A DNA stretch of 64,000 nucleotides from Alteripontixanthobacter sp. GTDB taxonomy: Bacteria > Pseudomonadota > Alphaproteobacteria > Sphingomonadales > Sphingomonadaceae. The notes under the pieces were generated by a model, which saw nothing but the letters and a program-made list of their open reading frames with translations, was not told the DNA's origin and searched no databases. The stretch spans positions 682,001 through 746,000 of the forward strand of contig JBDVPM010000008.1 of NCBI GenBank assembly GCA_039968605.1, written 5' to 3'. Of the stretch, positions 37,070 through 45,666 are shown in pieces. Every line of letters starts with the position of its first letter. Position 1 is the stretch's first letter. A program made the translations under genes and the position numbers.

Positions 37070-38383
37070 ATGGCCCCGCCAGCAACGAAATCTTCAAGAG
37101 ACAGCCTGACCGGCCTGCCCGGCGCGGATGCCGCGCGGGCGGAGCTGACGGCTTGGCGATCGGGCAGTACGATGGCCCATGGGGACCGTCCGGCACCGGT
37201 CCATGCCATGATGCTGGGGCTCGGGCGCTTCGATACGGTCAACCTGGCCTATGGCGAAGCGGCGGGCGATGGCGCACTGGTCGAGGTGGCCCGGCGAATT
37301 GCACATTTCGCGGGCGACGAATTCGATGAAGGCGACTGGATTGCCGCACGCGTGGGGGGCGGCAAGTTCCTGCTGGCCGCACGCGAGGCATGCAGCCGCG
37401 ACCGCTGGCAATGGCTGGGCGAGGCGCTGGCCGATGCCGTGGCCCTGCCGATCAACGCTGCGGGCGAGGCGGGGACATTGCGCTTGTGGCCGCGCGTCGC
37501 GCTGATCCGTGCATTGCCGGGCGAAGGGCCGGAGGCGCTGTTCGACAGGCTGGCGGGCGCGATGGAACGCTTCGAGGGACATCAGGGCCGCCGGGTGGAC
37601 TGGGTCGACCGTGATTTGGCCGTAGCCGGACGCGGCGGAGCGGAGATGGAAGCGGATTTGCTGGCCGCGCTCGATCGGGACGAGATCGAGATCATGTTCC
37701 AGCCGCAATATCGGGCCACGAATGAAGCGCTGATCGGTGCAGAGGCACTGGCCCGGTGGCAACATCCCGGGCTCGGCAGGATCGGCGCCGGGGCGCTGTT
37801 TTCCATTGCCGAGCGGGCGGATCACGTCGCGCATCTGTCGCGCCATATATTGGGCCGCGCATTGGCGGCGGCGAAGAACTGGCCGAAGCATTTGCGGCTG
37901 TCGCTCAACATTACTCCAGCAGACCTGGCGGTGGGCGGGTTTGCGGGCGAGTTCCGCCAGCTGGTTCGCAGCAGCGGCTTTGCGCCCAACCGCCTGACGC
38001 TGGAAATTACCGAGCAGGTGCTGCTGGGTGATCTGGAACGTTCGGCAGAGGAACTGACCGCGCTGAAGGCCGAAGGTATGCGGATTGCTCTCGATGATTT
38101 CGGGGCAGGCTTCTGCAATTTCAGATATCTGAAAGTGCTGCCGCTCGATTATTTGAAGCTGGACCGGGCAATGGTCGAGGGAATCGAAAGCCACGCGGAC
38201 GATCTGGCGGTTTTGCGCGGTATCATCGCGATGGCCAAGGCATTGGGGCTGGACGTGATCGCCGAGGGTATCGAGAACGAGGCCCAGCGTGGGATCATGG
38301 CGGCAGAAGGCTGCGCCTATTATCAGGGATTCCTGAAGGCCGCTCCGATGAGCGTGGACGAGTTTTCCGAGCTGGTTGGCTAA
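37070..38383 (+). CDS. EAL-domain c-di-GMP phosphodiesterase with degenerate GGDEF
   Basis: A 437-residue cytosolic protein. The N-terminal half keeps the GGDEF-domain layout (DSLTGLPGAD start) but its signature reads ARVGGGKFLLA at about 92-102, so cyclase activity is unlikely. The EAL domain looks complete: GAEALARWQHPG at about 222, LSLNITPADL, EITEQVLL, LDDFGAGF, LKLDRAMV, AEGIENEAQ and YYQGFLKA, covering the metal and catalytic residues. It should hydrolyse c-di-GMP, with the altered GGDEF perhaps sensing GTP. I start at ATG 37070, where GGDEF-type sequence begins; the frame is open far upstream antisense to nadK. Its stop interlocks with that of mfd. Confidence 0.88.
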   Translation: MAPPATKSSRDSLTGLPGADAARAELTAWRSGSTMAHGDRPAPVHAMMLGLGRFDTVNLAYGEAAGDGALVEVARRIAHFAGDEFDEGDWIAARVGGGKFLLAAREACSRDRWQWLGEALADAVALPINAAGEAGTLRLWPRVALIRALPGEGPEALFDRLAGAMERFEGHQGRRVDWVDRDLAVAGRGGAEMEADLLAALDRDEIEIMFQPQYRATNEALIGAEALARWQHPGLGRIGAGALFSIAERADHVAHLSRHILGRALAAAKNWPKHLRLSLNITPADLAVGGFAGEFRQLVRSSGFAPNRLTLEITEQVLLGDLERSAEELTALKAEGMRIALDDFGAGFCNFRYLKVLPLDYLKLDRAMVEGIESHADDLAVLRGIIAMAKALGLDVIAEGIENEAQRGIMAAEGCAYYQGFLKAAPMSVDEFSELVG

Positions 38384-41300
38384 GCCGCCTTCTTCGCCGC
38401 TCGCTGGACCACGCCGCTCAGACCCTTGGTTAGCTGGTACAATCCGTTGAGACGCGATTGCGGATCGTTCCAGACGCGGCTGATCACCAGCTTCATGTCA
38501 GGCCGCAGCTTGGCCGTGCCTTTCAACCGGTCGACATAGGCGATCAATCCGGCGGGATCGGGGAAATTATCCTCGTGGAAGGTCACCAACGTGCCGCGCG
38601 CACCGACTTCCATCTTGGCGATATTCGCCTCGATCGCCTGGTGTTTGATCTCGATCAAGCGGACGAGGTTTGCCGTGGCATCGGGCAGCGGGCCGAAACG
38701 GTCGATCATTTCGGCGGCCATGCCTTCGATCTCGGATTTGTCGCTTGCATCGTTTAGGCGCCGATATAGCGCCATGCGCACGGCGAGGTCGGGGACGTAA
38801 TCTTCGGGGATCATGATCGGCGCATCGACGGTAATCTGCGGGCTGATCTTCTCCGGCCGGGCCTCCAGCCCCATCTCACCTGCCTTGGCCGCCAGGATCG
38901 CGTCTTCCAGCATTGATTGGTAGAGCTCGAAACCCACCTCGCGGATGTGGCCGCTCTGCTCGTCGCCCAACAGATTACCCGCGCCGCGAATGTCCAGATC
39001 GTGGCTGGCAAGCTGGAAACCAGCGCCCAGCGAATCCAGATCGCCCAACACCTTCAGCCGTTTTTCCGCGATTTCGCTCAGTTGCATGTCGGGGGGATAG
39101 GTCAGATAGGCATAGGCGCGCAGTTTCGCACGGCCCACCCGGCCGCGCAGCTGGTAAAGCTGGGCCAGGCCGAACCGGTCGGCGCGGTGGATGATGATGG
39201 TGTTGGCGCTGGGAATATCCAGCCCGCTTTCCACGATGGTGGTGGATAACAGTACGTTGTATTTGCCTTCGTAAAAAGCGCTCATGCGCTCTTCCACTTC
39301 GGTCGGGCTCATCTGGCCATGGGCGCTGATGAATTTGAGTTCCGGCATGGCCTCGCGCAGCCATTTCTCCAGCTCCTCAATATCGGCGATGCGCGGCACG
39401 ACGATGAAGCTTTGGCCGCCGCGGTGATGTTCGCGCAGCAGCGCCTCGCGCATCACCACCTCGTCCCATTCCATCACATATGTGCGCACGGCGAGGCGAT
39501 CGACCGGCGGAGTCTGGATTGTAGACAACTCGCGCAGTCCGGTCATCGCCATTTGCAGCGTGCGCGGAATCGGCGTGGCGGTCAGCGTCAGCATGTGCAC
39601 ATCGGCGCGCAATTGCTTGAGCTTTTCCTTGTGAGTGACACCGAACCGCTGTTCCTCGTCCACCACCACCAGTCCAAGATCCTTGAACTGCGTGTTTTTG
39701 GACAGGATCGCATGGGTGCCGATCACGATATCCATCGTGCCATCGGCCAACTTTTCGCGCGTTTCCTTCATCTCCTTGGCCAGGACGAGGCGCGACAGAC
39801 GGCCGATATTGAGCGGAAAACCGGCGAAGCGTTCGCTGAAATTGGTGAAGTGCTGGCGGGCCAGCAGCGTCGTCGGCGCGACGACGGCGACTTGCTGGCC
39901 ATTCATTGCCGCTACAAAGGCGGCGCGCAGGGCGACCTCGGTCTTGCCGAAGCCGACATCGCCGCAGACCAGGCGGTCCATCGGCTTGCCGCTTTCCAGA
40001 TCGCGCAGCACATCGGCGATGGCGCGGTCCTGGTCGTCGGTTTCCTCCCACGGAAAACGGTCGGCGAACTGGTTGTAGGTCTGATCGTCGGCTTCCAGCA
40101 CCGGAGCCTTGCGCAGCGCGCGTGCGGCGGCGACCTGCATCAGTTCGCCCGCAATCGCCTGGATCCGTTCCTTCAGGCGGCTGCGACGTTTCTGCCAGGC
40201 TTCGCCGCCCAGCCGGTCGAGCATCACCGCTTCTTCCGAACTGCCATAGCGGCTGAGCACGTCGATATTCTCGACCGGAATGAACAGCTTGTCGCCGCCT
40301 TTATATTCCAGCATCACGCAATCGTGCTTGCTATTGCCGACCTCGATCGGCTCGAGACCGAGATATTTGCCGATCCCGTGTTCGGTATGGACCACCAGAT
40401 CGCCGCGGCCCAGCGCAGACAGCTCCGCCATAAAGGCATCGGAATCTTTGCGCTTCTTGCGTCGCCGGACCAGCCGGTCACCCAGCATGTCCGCCTCGGT
40501 GAGGACTTCCAGCTCGTCATTGGCGAACCCCGATTCGAGCGGAAGCACCATGATCGCGGGCTTGGGGGCGGATTTTTTCGGAGCGGATTTGCCCAGCGCG
40601 TCCTGCCAGCTATCGGCCTCGCGCGTTTCCATGCCTGCCTCGGCCAGGATCGATCCGATCCGGTTGCGGCTGCCCTGCGAATAAGCGGCAATCAGCGGCC
40701 GCTTGCCGGCCTTGGACAGCGCGCGCAAATGGTCGGCGACGGCGGGATAAACATTGTCCCCGCGCGCCCGTTCGGCACCGAAATCGCGGGCCGAAGCGAA
40801 GCCGAAATCGATCACGCGGTCGCTTTCGGGTTCTGCGAAAATCTTCGTGCGGTGGACCGGCCAAGCCTCCAGCGCGCGCTGGAACTCGTCCTGAGACACG
40901 TACAGCGCATCTTCGGGCAGCGGGCGGTAACTGCCCTTGGCCTGGCCAGCCGCGTCTTTGCGAGCGCTGTAGTAATCGGCGATATCGGACAGCCGTTCTT
41001 CCGCCGCCGGGATCGCACTGTTGTCGATCACTATCTGATCCCCGTCGCCAAGGTGATCGAACAACGTGCTCAGCCTATCCTCGAACAGCGGCAGCCAATG
41101 TTCCATGCCCGCCAATCGCCGTCCTTCGCTGACCGCTTCGTAAAGCGGATCCTGCGTCGCGGCAGCGCCGAATTTTTCCCGGTAACGGCCCCGAAACCGC
41201 TTGATCGTATCCTCATCCAGCAAGGCCTCGCTGGCGGGAAGCAGCAGGAAACTGTCCAGCGTGCCGGTGGTGCGCTGGGTAGAAGGATCGAACAGGCGCA

Positions 41301-41874
41301 GGCTTTCCAGTTCGTCACCGAAAAAATCCAGCCGCAGCCCCTGATCCAGCCCGCTGGGAAAAATATCGAAGATCGATCCGCGCACGGCAAATTCGCCGAC
41401 ATCGACCACCGTATCGCTGCGCTGATAACCCTGGCGCTGGAGCAGGGCGGTCAGGCTGTCATGGCCGATCTCGATGCCGGGCTTCAGCTCCTTTACCGCA
41501 CCCCGAATGCGAAACGGGGTGAGGGCGCGTTGCAAAACGGCGTTGATGGTGGTGACGACCAACTGCGAACCGGTCTTGCCCCGTTGCAGGCTATGCAATG
41601 CCGCCAGTCGCCGCGATCCGATGCCGGGGGCAGGGCTGGCGCGGTCATAGGGCAGGCAATCCCAGGCGGGATATTCGATCACTTCCAGTTCGGGTGCGAA
41701 ATAATGCGCCGCATCGGTCACCGCGCGCATCGCCGCATCGTCCGGCGCAATGAACACGGCACGCCCGGTGGCAGCACGTGCAATGTCGGCCATGACGAGC
41801 GGCTGCGCTCCGCGCGCGACGGAGGCAAGTGTAAGCGGGCTTGCCACGTCGAGGATGCGTTGGAAATCTGGCAT
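38380..41874 (-). CDS. mfd: Transcription-repair coupling factor Mfd
   Basis: A 1164-residue Mfd. It removes RNA polymerase stalled at lesions and recruits UvrA. Domains in order: UvrB-homology module with YDRASPAPG and the RRLAALHSL segment, RNA-polymerase interaction domain (HTEHGIGKYLGLE), RecG-like translocase with Walker A CGDVGFGKTEVALRAA (about 630), VVDEEQRFGVTHKE (about 735), LTATPIPRTLQMA, QLRGRVGRAK, and the C-terminal TRCF domain. The start is placed at MPDFQRILD (41874), where homology should begin; the longer frame would overlap sdhE. Normal length, intact motifs. Confidence 0.97.
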   Translation of the reverse strand: MPDFQRILDVASPLTLASVARGAQPLVMADIARAATGRAVFIAPDDAAMRAVTDAAHYFAPELEVIEYPAWDCLPYDRASPAPGIGSRRLAALHSLQRGKTGSQLVVTTINAVLQRALTPFRIRGAVKELKPGIEIGHDSLTALLQRQGYQRSDTVVDVGEFAVRGSIFDIFPSGLDQGLRLDFFGDELESLRLFDPSTQRTTGTLDSFLLLPASEALLDEDTIKRFRGRYREKFGAAATQDPLYEAVSEGRRLAGMEHWLPLFEDRLSTLFDHLGDGDQIVIDNSAIPAAEERLSDIADYYSARKDAAGQAKGSYRPLPEDALYVSQDEFQRALEAWPVHRTKIFAEPESDRVIDFGFASARDFGAERARGDNVYPAVADHLRALSKAGKRPLIAAYSQGSRNRIGSILAEAGMETREADSWQDALGKSAPKKSAPKPAIMVLPLESGFANDELEVLTEADMLGDRLVRRRKKRKDSDAFMAELSALGRGDLVVHTEHGIGKYLGLEPIEVGNSKHDCVMLEYKGGDKLFIPVENIDVLSRYGSSEEAVMLDRLGGEAWQKRRSRLKERIQAIAGELMQVAAARALRKAPVLEADDQTYNQFADRFPWEETDDQDRAIADVLRDLESGKPMDRLVCGDVGFGKTEVALRAAFVAAMNGQQVAVVAPTTLLARQHFTNFSERFAGFPLNIGRLSRLVLAKEMKETREKLADGTMDIVIGTHAILSKNTQFKDLGLVVVDEEQRFGVTHKEKLKQLRADVHMLTLTATPIPRTLQMAMTGLRELSTIQTPPVDRLAVRTYVMEWDEVVMREALLREHHRGGQSFIVVPRIADIEELEKWLREAMPELKFISAHGQMSPTEVEERMSAFYEGKYNVLLSTTIVESGLDIPSANTIIIHRADRFGLAQLYQLRGRVGRAKLRAYAYLTYPPDMQLSEIAEKRLKVLGDLDSLGAGFQLASHDLDIRGAGNLLGDEQSGHIREVGFELYQSMLEDAILAAKAGEMGLEARPEKISPQITVDAPIMIPEDYVPDLAVRMALYRRLNDASDKSEIEGMAAEMIDRFGPLPDATANLVRLIEIKHQAIEANIAKMEVGARGTLVTFHEDNFPDPAGLIAYVDRLKGTAKLRPDMKLVISRVWNDPQSRLNGLYQLTKGLSGVVQRAAKKAA

Positions 41875-41935
41875 GGATGAGTGAAGCGTTAGTGGGGCGG
41901 GCGCGTTCCCGCCAGTGCCCAATTCGTCCGCGCGA

Positions 41936-42208
41936 TTATCGCGGGATATCGACGTAATCGAGCTTGCGCATGGCATCCATCTGCTCGCCGGCGAAGCGGT
42001 CCGGTATCGGCTGTGTGCCCAGCGCCCAGGCCATTACGTCCACATCGTCCTCTTCCAGCAGCGATTCGAACCATGTGATGTCGGCTTCGGCCCACTGCGC
42101 ATGGTAGCGATCGAAAAAGCCGCCGATCATGTAGTCCGCTTCCCGCGTGCCGCGGTGCCATGCGCGAAATTTTGCCTTGGCCAGGCGCGGGGTGAGGGTG
42201 GTGGTCAT
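41936..42208 (-). CDS. sdhE: FAD assembly factor SdhE
   Basis: A 90-residue SdhE/SDH5 protein that promotes covalent FAD attachment to succinate dehydrogenase SdhA. The key motif is present as WHRGTREADYMIG (RGxxE), followed by acidic ESLLEEDDVDVMAW. The start MTTTLTPRL fits the family length; the frame is open further upstream but without family sequence. It lies 61 bases upstream of mfd on the same strand and diverges from recG, the standard alphaproteobacterial arrangement. Confidence 0.93.
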   Translation of the reverse strand: MTTTLTPRLAKAKFRAWHRGTREADYMIGGFFDRYHAQWAEADITWFESLLEEDDVDVMAWALGTQPIPDRFAGEQMDAMRKLDYVDIPR

Positions 42209-42246
42209 GGGCTCGCTGGGTAATGACAAGGCGTACGAATTACAAT

Positions 42247-42383
42247 CCCGTCGCCCCTGCGAAGGCGGGGGGCCAGACAAGCTCGGTCAAGCTGTGAAAC
42301 CACGGTTACCGAGGTTGCTGAATTGGCACACACTCCGGGAGCGACCAGTGTTATTTGGGCCCTCGCCTACGCGGGGGTGACGA
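42247..42383. repeat. REP-like inverted pair between sdhE and recG
   Basis: Two GC-rich arms of about 27 bases, at 42247-42274 and 42357-42383, are imperfect inverted copies of each other (about 21 of 28 positions), sharing the core GTC(G/A)CCCC(T/C)GCG(A/T)AGGCG. Between them are about 80 bases of lower GC. This matches the layout of a REP doublet or small MITE; similar CACCCC-GCGAAGGCGGGG elements are common between sphingomonad genes. No other copy was noticed in this window. Confidence 0.6.
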
Positions 42384-42418
42384 AAGGATTGCCGGTGGAG
42401 TAAAGAGGCCGGCACATT

Positions 42419-44479
42419 ATGCGTCCCGATATTCTCAATCCCCTGTTCGCCGAAGTCGATACGCTGGACGGCGTCGGACCGAAGCTGAAAAAGCCGCTCG
42501 ACAAGCTCGGCCTGACGCGGCTGCGCGATGTTGCTTATCACCTTCCCGAACGCTTCGTCACGCGCCGCGCGGTGGAAAATCTGGATGCGGCGGGGGAGGG
42601 CGAGCAAATCGTCATCGCGCTGACCCCGACCGAACATCGCTCCAGCGGAACCGGGCGCGGGCCGTACAGAGTGCTGGCGCAGGATACGCCGGGCAATATT
42701 GTCGCGCTGACCTATTTCGGGCGCGCATCCTATACCGCCAAGAAGCTGTTGCCGGTGGGCGAGAAACGCTGGGTGGCGGGGCGGCTCGACCGGTATGGCG
42801 ACATGTTTCAGATCGTCCATCCCGACCACGTGGTGGAGGAAGGCGGCGAAACGCTGCAGCGCCTGTGCGAGCCGGTCTATGCCCTGGCCGAAGGGCTGAC
42901 CCAGCCCAAGCTCGCTTCGCTGGTGGCGCAGTCGCTGGAAAAACTGCCCGACCTGCCCGAATGGATCGAGCCGGGGCAGTTTGCGCAGCAAGGCTGGCCG
43001 AGCTGGAGCGATGCGTTGAAGCTGGCGCATCGCGGCGAACATGCGGCGGCGCGCGACCGGCTTGCCTATGACGAGATGCTCGCCAACAGTCTCGCCCTGA
43101 TGCTGGTGCGCGCGGACAATCGCGCGCGCAAGGGACAGCCGCTGATAGGCGACGGATCGCTGCGCGCGAAGCTGGCCCTGCCATTCGAGCCGACCGGCGC
43201 GCAAACCCGTTCCGTGACGGAGATAGAAGGCGACCTGGCGCAGGAATCGCCGATGCTGCGCCTGTTGCAAGGCGACGTGGGTGCGGGCAAGACGCTGGTG
43301 GCGCTGAACGCGATGCTGATCGCCAACGAAGCCGGTGCGCAAGCGGCGCTCCTCGCCCCGACCGAAATCCTGGCGCGCCAGCATTTCGCCACCTTGCAGG
43401 AAATGGCCCGCCCTACGGGGGTCGAGGTCGCTCTTCTGACCGGGCGAGACAAGGGCCGCGCGCGCGAATCGATCCTGATGGGATTGCTCGATGGCAGTAT
43501 CGATATCGTGGTCGGCACCCATGCGATCTTCCAGGAAACGGTCGCTTACAGGAATCTCGGCCTCGTGGTGATCGACGAGCAGCACCGCTTCGGCGTCTCG
43601 CAGCGTTTGATGCTGACCGAAAAGGGCCGCCGCGCGCCCCACACGCTCGCCATGACCGCCACCCCGATCCCGCGCACGCTGACATTGGCCCAATATGGCG
43701 AGATGGATGTCAGCCGGCTCGATGAGATGCCGCCCGGACGGCAGGCCATCGATACAAGGGTGGTAGCGCAGGACCGAATGGAGGATGTCGTGGCAGGCCT
43801 AGCGCGCCATCTGGAAACCGGTAGCCAAGCCTTCTGGGTCTGCCCGATGGTCCATGACAGCGAGCAAAGCGAACTGGCCGCCGCGGAGGCGCGCTACGCT
43901 GCTCTGAAAGAACGTTTCGGCGATGCGGTGGTGATGGTCCACGGACAGATGCGGCCGGAAGACAAGGACGCCAACATGGCGCGTTTCGCCGATGGCGAGG
44001 CCCAGTTGCTGGTGGCGACGACGGTGATCGAAGTCGGCGTGGATGTGCCCGCCGCCACTCTGATGGTGATCGAACAGGCCGAACGTTTCGGACTGGCACA
44101 GCTCCACCAGCTGCGCGGCCGGGTTGGGCGCGGAAGCGAGAATTCGGTCTGCCTGCTGTTGCGCGGTGGTGCCTTGACGGAAACCGGCAAGCAGCGGCTT
44201 GCCTTGATGCGTGCCTCGCAAGACGGGTTCGAGCTTGCTGAGAAGGATCTGGAACTGCGCGGAGGCGGCGAATTGCTCGGCACAAGGCAATCGGGCGACA
44301 CGCCCTTCTCCATCGCCACGCTGGAGCAAGTCCAGCGAATGCTCTCGGTCGCGCATGACGATGCGCGGATGTTGGTGGAACATGATGGCGGACTGGACAG
44401 CGAACGTGGCCAAGCGGCGCGGGTGCTGCTGTATTTGCTGGAGCGCGATTGGGGCGTGAAGACTTTGCGCGGCGGATAG
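42419..44479 (+). CDS. recG: ATP-dependent DNA helicase RecG
   Basis: A 686-residue RecG, which reverses stalled replication forks and branch-migrates Holliday junctions. Seen: the wedge domain with an OB fold in the first 180 residues, GVGPKLKKPLDKLG at the N-terminus, Walker A QGDVGAGKTLVAL at about 284, VIDEQHRFGVS at about 385, MTATPIPRTL, TTVIEVGVDVP and QLRGRVGRGSENSVC. All helicase motifs are intact. The ATG follows directly after the REP-like element. The convergent neighbour is a possible 57-residue membrane protein gene. Confidence 0.97.
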   Translation: MRPDILNPLFAEVDTLDGVGPKLKKPLDKLGLTRLRDVAYHLPERFVTRRAVENLDAAGEGEQIVIALTPTEHRSSGTGRGPYRVLAQDTPGNIVALTYFGRASYTAKKLLPVGEKRWVAGRLDRYGDMFQIVHPDHVVEEGGETLQRLCEPVYALAEGLTQPKLASLVAQSLEKLPDLPEWIEPGQFAQQGWPSWSDALKLAHRGEHAAARDRLAYDEMLANSLALMLVRADNRARKGQPLIGDGSLRAKLALPFEPTGAQTRSVTEIEGDLAQESPMLRLLQGDVGAGKTLVALNAMLIANEAGAQAALLAPTEILARQHFATLQEMARPTGVEVALLTGRDKGRARESILMGLLDGSIDIVVGTHAIFQETVAYRNLGLVVIDEQHRFGVSQRLMLTEKGRRAPHTLAMTATPIPRTLTLAQYGEMDVSRLDEMPPGRQAIDTRVVAQDRMEDVVAGLARHLETGSQAFWVCPMVHDSEQSELAAAEARYAALKERFGDAVVMVHGQMRPEDKDANMARFADGEAQLLVATTVIEVGVDVPAATLMVIEQAERFGLAQLHQLRGRVGRGSENSVCLLLRGGALTETGKQRLALMRASQDGFELAEKDLELRGGGELLGTRQSGDTPFSIATLEQVQRMLSVAHDDARMLVEHDGGLDSERGQAARVLLYLLERDWGVKTLRGG

Positions 44480-44510
44480 AGTTCAGCGGGGTCATCATTT
44501 TGCGGACCAG

Positions 44511-44684
44511 CTAAGTCTTTTTGCGAGATAGAATCCAATAACCGAGCGGAGCGAACATAATCGATAATGACACAATCGATAAAAACGGCCTGCGGAAATT
44601 GCAGGATTCTTCGAGGAAGTAGACCCCTCCCATCAGATAACCGGCGATAATATACAATGCGCTGGCGAGAGCGAAGCAAGACAC
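44511..44684 (-). CDS. Possible 57-residue two-helix membrane protein
   Basis: An open frame from GTG 44684 to TAG encodes a small, very hydrophobic protein: a first helix (about 3-24, FALASALYIIAGYLMGGVYF), a short polar turn EESCNFRR, a second helix (about 34-52, PFLSIVSLSIMFAPLGYWIL) and a basic tail SRKKT, the pattern of a genuine two-pass peptide with cytosolic C-terminus. It falls in the only gap of this size between recG and the hydroxylase gene and is markedly AT-richer than its surroundings. No clear ribosome site is visible; translation may be coupled to the upstream hydroxylase gene, whose stop is 25 bases away. No family recognised. Confidence 0.45.
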   Translation of the reverse strand: MSCFALASALYIIAGYLMGGVYFLEESCNFRRPFLSIVSLSIMFAPLGYWILSRKKT

Positions 44685-44709
44685 TGTTATCAGTCGATTA
44701 TATATGCGC

Positions 44710-45342
44710 TCAGCCCCAAAGCCGCTCCCGGTACCACTTCGTAATCACATATTTGCGGCCCTTGCGCACCTTCATACCGTGATGGAGCGTGTTCGGATTG
44801 ACGCTGCCATCGGGGCGGCGATTGTTCCAGCATAGCAGCGTACCTGCCTTGGGCTGAAAAGTCTTGCCGATCGCCTTGAACCGAGTGGCGCCGCCAGCCT
44901 CGACATCGTTGAGGTATATCATGAAGGTCCAGGTCCGCTGCCCCGCGACCGAGCAGAACTTCTCGTAATCAGCTGTTCCGGGCGTGAAATAGTCGGAATG
45001 CGGCTTGAATTCCTGGCCGACATCATAGCGCTGGCCCTGCAGCGGCTCGCCATGCGCCGGGTCGATCCCCGATAGCCGAGTCAGCTTGGCCTCCAACGCG
45101 ATAACCGAAGGCAGCGCCGGGTCCAGATCGCAGGTCTCGCTGGTCCGGAAATAGGCATCGCCATTGTCGTTCGCGATAGTGGAGGGGCGGCGTTCGGCCT
45201 CGACCAGCTCGATCAATTGCGCGCACAGATCGGGGCCGATAAAATCGCGGCGGCGAAACAGCTCCAGCTTCGCACCCGGAACCCGCTGCATCTTCGGATC
45301 GCGCAGCAAAATTTCGGCGGAGGATTCGCGCAAATTTTCCAT
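44710..45342 (-). CDS. Prolyl 4-hydroxylase-like 2OG-Fe(II) oxygenase
   Basis: A 210-residue oxygenase with the double-stranded beta-helix of prolyl 4-hydroxylase alpha-type enzymes. Iron ligands are H and D in EFKPHSDYF (about 112-117) and the distal histidine in NTLHHGMKV, followed by the 2-oxoglutarate lysine in GRKYVITKWYRE. AGGATRF and GTLLCWNN are also typical. The start MENLRESS is taken because the longer frame upstream is arginine-rich and unrelated. Target proteins or peptides are unknown; bacterial members modify EF-Tu or small molecules. Confidence 0.87.
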   Translation of the reverse strand: MENLRESSAEILLRDPKMQRVPGAKLELFRRRDFIGPDLCAQLIELVEAERRPSTIANDNGDAYFRTSETCDLDPALPSVIALEAKLTRLSGIDPAHGEPLQGQRYDVGQEFKPHSDYFTPGTADYEKFCSVAGQRTWTFMIYLNDVEAGGATRFKAIGKTFQPKAGTLLCWNNRRPDGSVNPNTLHHGMKVRKGRKYVITKWYRERLWG

Positions 45343-45535
45343 GGCTGGCAGGATACCGCCGCCACGCCCCTTCGCAAGCCGCGTAACAATATTGCGCCGA
45401 AATTCACTTTGCACACTTTTCGCTTCCAAATTCGCGGGCATCATGCAACAGGCTCGCCACCGCACCGCGCGCCTCTTGACCGGGGGCCGCAGCGCCGCCA
45501 ACAGGCGCGCTCCACACGGCTTTGCCGGGGTGTAT

Positions 45536-45613
45536 GGCGATCGTAGCTCAGTTGGTTAGAGCGCCGGTTTGTGGTACCGGAGGTCGGGGGTTCGAGACCC
45601 CTCGATCGCCCCA
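45536..45613 (+). tRNA. tRNA-His (GTG)
   Basis: The acceptor stem has the histidine-specific extra pair: GGCGATCG pairs over eight bases with CGATCGCC, giving G-1 opposite C73, then an encoded CCA at 45611-45613. D-arm TAGCTCAGTTGGTTAGAGC, anticodon arm CCGGTTTGTGGTACCGG with anticodon GTG, T-loop GGTTCGAGACC. All arms pair. Confidence 0.97.
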
Positions 45614-45666
45614 TCATCCCTTGTTTGCAGGCCGAATACAGGCGCGCTTTTGCGGGGGTACGGGTT

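Noticed and set aside
39319-41880. 853-codon plus-strand frame opposite mfd
   Set aside because: All Mfd motifs are intact on the other strand; long antisense frames are expected in GC-rich genes.
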